A stretch of 64,000 nt of DNA from Neobacillus rhizosphaerae (GTDB lineage: Bacteria; Bacillota; Bacilli; Bacillales; Cytobacillaceae). The translations under genes were made by a program, and so were the position numbers. The first letter of the stretch is position 1; every line of letters starts with the position of its first letter. The notes beneath the pieces were generated by a model. That model made no database searches. It saw only the letters and a program-made list of their open reading frames with translations, and had not been told where the DNA came from. Below are positions 60,873-64,000 of the stretch, in pieces. The stretch covers positions 1-64,000 of the forward strand of contig NZ_CALBWS010000027.1 in NCBI RefSeq assembly GCF_937468385.1, written 5' to 3'.

Positions 60873-60983
60873 AGGAGACACATTAAAAAATTTAAGGAAA
60901 GCTTTAATGAGCTTGCAAAGCAAGTATTTGAACTGGATTTTAAGGAATGGTATGACAAGGGCTGTTGGAGGAACTTTAGATGA
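60873..60983 (+). pseudogene. N-terminal remnant of a GNAT-type acetyltransferase
   Basis: A 36-codon frame reading HIKKFKESFNELAKQVFELD then FKEWYDKGCWRNFR and stop. This resembles the beginning of Bacillus GNAT acetyltransferases of the pattern FNELAEKTFGLNFEDWYxxGYW. The rest of the gene is absent. A fossil. Confidence 0.45.
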
Positions 60984-61092
60984 TAATTCTAGAACATCAT
61001 AATTAGACATTCTAATACAGCTTGTGAGACAATCTTACAGATTGAAGCTGGGTTATTTGTTCCGTGTATACCGTAATGATGTTTTGACAATC

Positions 61093-61130
61093 CCAAATCA
61101 GCCTTGCCCTTTGGCAAGACTGATTTAAAA
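61093..61130. terminator. Bidirectional terminator behind tatC
   Basis: AAATCAGCCTTGCC, CTTT loop, GGCAAGACTGATTT with one mismatch. It lies 76 nt beyond the tatC stop. Confidence 0.7.
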
Positions 61131-61205
61131 CTATATCCCTCATACTCTAGCAACTATGAGTTGTAAATACTGCTGACATTAATGAAATACGTGCTGTCTA
61201 TTTTT

Positions 61206-61958
61206 TTATGACGTTTTTTTCATTGGAATAATATTATTATCTGATTGTTGCTTTTTGCTTTTTTTTCGATAAACGATTTTAGACAATGTAACACTAAATT
61301 CATATAAAACCAATAGTGGTACGAGAACTAATATTTGTGACATAAAATCAGGTGGAGTTATGAAAGCAGATATAATGGTTAGTAAAAAGTAAGATATCTT
61401 TCTAGCTTTAGATAAAAGCATTGGATTAATGACACCAATTGAGGTAAGGAACATAGCAATGAGCGGTATTTCAAATAACAATCCAAACGGCAGTGTTAAG
61501 TTTATTATGAATTTAAAATACTTTTCGGCCGTAAACATGGTTTCAAACTGGCCTTTAGATAAGGATAATAAAAAGTTAAGAACAATTGGATACAAGACAA
61601 AATAACCGAATGAAAGCCCTGCTATAAACAATGTAAAAAATCCCGGAATGTAGGCTAATGTTATTTTTCGTTCTTTTTTAGTTAGTCCTGGTTTTACAAA
61701 TAACCACGTTTGATGCGTAGCAATCGGGATGGTAAGTGCGAGCGCACTCACACCCGAAATCATAAAATATATACTAAGGATTTCAGTTGGTCCTAATACT
61801 GCTAACTCACGATTAAGATCACGAATAAGCCAATCATAAATTTCCTTCACAAAAATGAATGATCCAAATAAAAAAACGATAAAAGTGAGTAATGTAATGA
61901 TTATTCGCTTTCTTAATTCCCCTAGGTGATAAACAACCGTTAACTCTTGATTTTTCAT
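61206..61958 (-). CDS. tatC: Sec-independent translocase subunit TatC
   Basis: A 250-residue membrane protein with six predicted segments. It recognises twin-arginine signals. The N-terminal HLGELRKRIII and the FRPGL-like FVKPGLTKKER and FGLLFEIPL motifs are diagnostic. GGAGGGCC precedes the ATG. It forms a module with tatA and the exported phosphoesterase upstream, like B. subtilis phoD-tatAd-tatCd. Confidence 0.95.
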   Translation of the reverse strand: MKNQELTVVYHLGELRKRIIITLLTFIVFLFGSFIFVKEIYDWLIRDLNRELAVLGPTEILSIYFMISGVSALALTIPIATHQTWLFVKPGLTKKERKITLAYIPGFFTLFIAGLSFGYFVLYPIVLNFLLSLSKGQFETMFTAEKYFKFIINLTLPFGLLFEIPLIAMFLTSIGVINPMLLSKARKISYFLLTIISAFITPPDFMSQILVLVPLLVLYEFSVTLSKIVYRKKSKKQQSDNNIIPMKKTS

Positions 61959-61990
61959 ATAAGGCCCTCCCTTTTTCCTTTTAGAAATAA

Positions 61991-62021
61991 GAGGAAGATG
62001 TAAGCTTTGAACTTACATCTT
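61991..62021. repeat. Hairpin between tatA and tatC
   Basis: GAAGATGTAAG and CTTACATCTTC arms, 7-base loop, no T-run. It may be a processing or mRNA-stability element that sets the TatA:TatC ratio. Confidence 0.6.
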
Positions 62022-62029
62022 CGACACTT

Positions 62030-62209
62030 TTACTTAGAATGACCACTATCTTCTTTTTCCTCTGACATTATATCCTTTGCTGAGCTTTTAAATTCTCTTA
62101 ATGTATTACCAAATGCACGCCCAATTTCAGGTAACTTAGATGGCCCAAAAATGATAAGAGCAATAATTAATATTAAAATTAGACCAGGTACTCCTATATT
62201 TTGTAACAT
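62030..62209 (-). CDS. tatA: Twin-arginine translocase subunit TatA
   Basis: A 59-residue protein. A single membrane segment (about 5-21), the FGPSKLPEIGRAFGNTLREF hinge and amphipathic helix, and an acidic tail are typical of TatA. The ATG follows GGAGGAAACATC. It forms the export pore with TatC encoded next. Confidence 0.95.
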   Translation of the reverse strand: MLQNIGVPGLILILIIALIIFGPSKLPEIGRAFGNTLREFKSSAKDIMSEEKEDSGHSK

Positions 62210-62267
62210 GATGTTTCCTCCATTAAAAATATTTTTAAACTATTGATACGGATAAGATAAACAACAT

Positions 62268-63494
62268 TTATCCTTTCACCTCTTTTTCTTTTTGTTTTTC
62301 TTTTCCTCCATTATTTAATGGTAAAGGATCCATACTTTGATCGTTCGCTGTTAAATTAATTCCATAGTCCTTAGCGAAAACCATATGGGTTTCTACAAGA
62401 ACACCTTCTTTATTTTCATCTAAATTGAATACCCTCGCTCCACGAAGTCTGTTTCTATCAGCACCAGAAAGCCCGTACGTTCCGAAACCTGTGTTACCAG
62501 CATACCCTAGCAAAATTCCATAATAGTTGCCACAGTAGGTGTTTACATGATCATGTCCGCAGAAAACGCCCTTAACGTCCCCTCTCTCTAACATGGCTGA
62601 AAACAAACCACCGTTAACCGGTCCTGGACATTCATCTTCATTTCTTTCTCCTACTATATTATGTTTTGCCACTGCAAGATCATGGTTAGCTTGTGTTCTA
62701 CTATCAACACTTCCATACCACATAAAACGATGTTCCCATAGAGGGATATGAATGAACACAAGTGAAGGTACTTTATAACCATACTGCTTCTCAAGTTTTT
62801 TGGATTTCTCATAATACCAATTAACTTGATTAAAACGAAGCCAATCCCAAGTAGGGTATCCTTTAAAATCTTGTCCGGCTATTTGAGCTGGTGCATATCT
62901 TCCACTATCAAGAAGCCAGAGGTTGAATGCCGCCATATTGCCTTTTGATTTTCTTATTACAAGGTTCATGTTTCCTGTTCCAGTAAGACCCTTTTCTCCA
63001 GGTTCATTCATATTATATTTGTAATTCATATAGAACTTCAGCATGTCATTCTCATACATTCCACTATTGGCAGAAGAATCTTCATCATGATTTCCAAATG
63101 TAACCGCCCATTTAATTCCTCTTCTTTCCATTGGTTGAGCTACATTATTTAAGGCCTGTTTCATCTCTAATTCAGAATCGCAGCCCCCTGTAATATTGTC
63201 ACCGTTAAGAACAACAAAATCCGGCTTCTCTGTGTCAAGAACTTTCTCCATAAGTTCAAGTGTCCTGCGATCAATTCGTTCATCATCTTGAGTGTCGTTA
63301 AATTGTACAACTTTGAACTTTCCATCTGAGTTAAATTGAAGCTTAGCATTTTCTAATTCTTCAGCATGTACATTGTTAGTAAATAAATCTCCCGGCAATC
63401 CAGTAGACGCAAGCGTTAACGCAAGCGTACTCATTCCTCCTATTTTCATAAAACTCCTTCTATCTAACCCTTTGCTTTGATCCTGATTACTCAT
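62268..63494 (-). CDS. Tat-exported calcineurin-like metallophosphoesterase
   Basis: A 408-residue secreted phosphoesterase. The twin-arginine signal is DRRSFMK (11-17), followed by a hydrophobic stretch ending near NVHAEE. The dinuclear-metal motifs FNDTQDD, LNGDNITGG, FGNHDE and CGHDHVN are present in order. The substrate is unknown, and it is not PhoD itself. The ATG at 63494 is 8 nt after GGAGG; two earlier in-frame codons crowd that site. First gene of the Tat operon. Confidence 0.92.
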   Translation of the reverse strand: MSNQDQSKGLDRRSFMKIGGMSTLALTLASTGLPGDLFTNNVHAEELENAKLQFNSDGKFKVVQFNDTQDDERIDRRTLELMEKVLDTEKPDFVVLNGDNITGGCDSELEMKQALNNVAQPMERRGIKWAVTFGNHDEDSSANSGMYENDMLKFYMNYKYNMNEPGEKGLTGTGNMNLVIRKSKGNMAAFNLWLLDSGRYAPAQIAGQDFKGYPTWDWLRFNQVNWYYEKSKKLEKQYGYKVPSLVFIHIPLWEHRFMWYGSVDSRTQANHDLAVAKHNIVGERNEDECPGPVNGGLFSAMLERGDVKGVFCGHDHVNTYCGNYYGILLGYAGNTGFGTYGLSGADRNRLRGARVFNLDENKEGVLVETHMVFAKDYGINLTANDQSMDPLPLNNGGKEKQKEKEVKG

Positions 63495-63721
63495 GAACAT
63501 TACCTCCAAATTTTTTGGAATTTTTAGAGCCTAGCAATCGAAAAGAGAGAAAATAGGGGAAAAAGGTTTATACAGTTTCAAGTACAAGCAATCATTTTGT
63601 AAGAACTGCCGCCATTATCCCCGTAATCTACATTTCCATCGTAGAATAAAAATATTGATAGAATATTAAATAGGCTAGAAATGTAAGTAAAAAAAACAAA
63701 GAAAAAAAAGAAAATAAAGAA
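63495..63721. other. Upstream region of the Tat operon
   Basis: AT-rich, no supportable gene. I looked for Pho boxes (repeated TTAACA-like words) and found only isolated TTACA and TTGTAC words, not a convincing array. Confidence 0.4.
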
Positions 63722-63808
63722 AACTCGCCGATTGGCGAGCCGTTAGGCGAAGACAGAGGCGTAGTTGCACTTATGCCTGATAGGAAAGTATACTTTCCTA
63801 TCGGCCAA
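63722..63808. repeat. Family E structured repeat, copy 3
   Basis: AACTCGCCGATTGGCGAGCC, GTTAGGCGAAGACAGAGGCG, TTATGCCTGATAG, then hairpin GATAGGAAAGT/ACTTTCCTATC. The remaining bases to 64000 are AT-rich with nothing recognised. Confidence 0.8.
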
Positions 63809-64000
63809 CATAGCCAAAGGAAGAGACAAAATAGCCTTAATAAGTAAAACATTCAGATTATTTATAGTAGAAAAGATAGATGAAATAGATGCTTTTTGGT
63901 TTTGTTTTAATCTCCATTTTTGATTAATTTACAAAACTTAATATTTTCTTAGGCTTTTTTTTATATTCAGTTCTTATAATTGAATAAAACAAAACAAATT

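Noticed and set aside
63494..63620. PhoP box array upstream of the Tat operon
   Set aside because: Only single TTACA-like words, without the 11-bp repeated spacing expected of Pho boxes.
63628..63852. Minus-strand ORF of 74 codons
   Set aside because: A low-complexity phenylalanine/leucine product from poly-A tracts and the family E repeat.

Overview
The window looks like chromosomal DNA of a low-GC Gram-positive endospore-former of the family Bacillaceae (Bacillus, Neobacillus or Mesobacillus-like; genus not certain). Gene order follows the Bacillus subtilis ssrA-smpB-rnr to uvrB-csbA interval, with local insertions and losses. Almost all housekeeping genes lie on the minus strand. clpP and a four-gene amino-acid ABC transporter operon are on the plus strand.

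Layout. 1-4132 is an accessory strip flush against the 3' end of the tmRNA gene: an O-acetyltransferase, a PadR regulator with a DUF2812 membrane protein, an IS110 remnant, a DinB-family gene and a decayed ORF. 4133-9026 holds ssrA, smpB, rnr, est and secG. 9146-17363 holds a DUF7916-like TIM-barrel gene and the glycolytic operon cggR-gapA-pgk-tpiA-gpmI-eno with a recognisable CggR operator. 17513-20120 holds a glutaredoxin-like gene, rpoN/sigL, tRNA-Arg(CCG) and clpP with a CtsR box. 20486-27472 holds crh-whiA-yvcK-rapZ-yvcI, trxB and the TPR gene yvcD. 27980-34882 is the histidine operon hisZGDBHAF(IE), split between hisB and hisH by a composite repeat. 35243-41357 holds yvoF-ppaX-yvoD-lgt-hprK and a SigW-type yvlA-yvlB-yvlD operon. 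41583-46760 holds an orphan peptide-type permease pair and the amino-acid ABC operon. 46851-54208 holds uvrBA with a LexA box, csbA, panF and yhdT. 54478-64000 is again more variable: a secreted deacetylase with cell-wall-binding repeats, a CDF metal exporter, cadC-cadA, two gene fossils, and a Tat operon encoding a Tat-exported phosphoesterase with its own TatA and TatC.

How the genes work together. hprK, crh, ppaX, cggR, yvcK and rapZ cluster around carbon-catabolite control and lower glycolysis. cadC, cadA and the CDF exporter form a zinc/cadmium/cobalt defence group. The phosphoesterase, tatA and tatC form a dedicated export module.

Most unusual points. (1) The cadA reading frame is complete except for one in-frame TGA exactly where the first cysteine of the N-terminal CxxC metal site belongs. 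It is followed by a small hairpin with the spacing and loop G of a bacterial selenocysteine insertion element, so it is either a single nonsense mutation or a selenocysteine P-type ATPase. (2) Three unrelated intergenic word families (ATTCCGCCAACT, TTGGCTCATTTTT, GATATCTACAATTTTT) are each laid out in arrays with a strict period of about 21 bp and variable spacer sequence, at eight loci. (3) A structured repeat occurs in three copies whose terminal hairpin is kept in shape but not in sequence.
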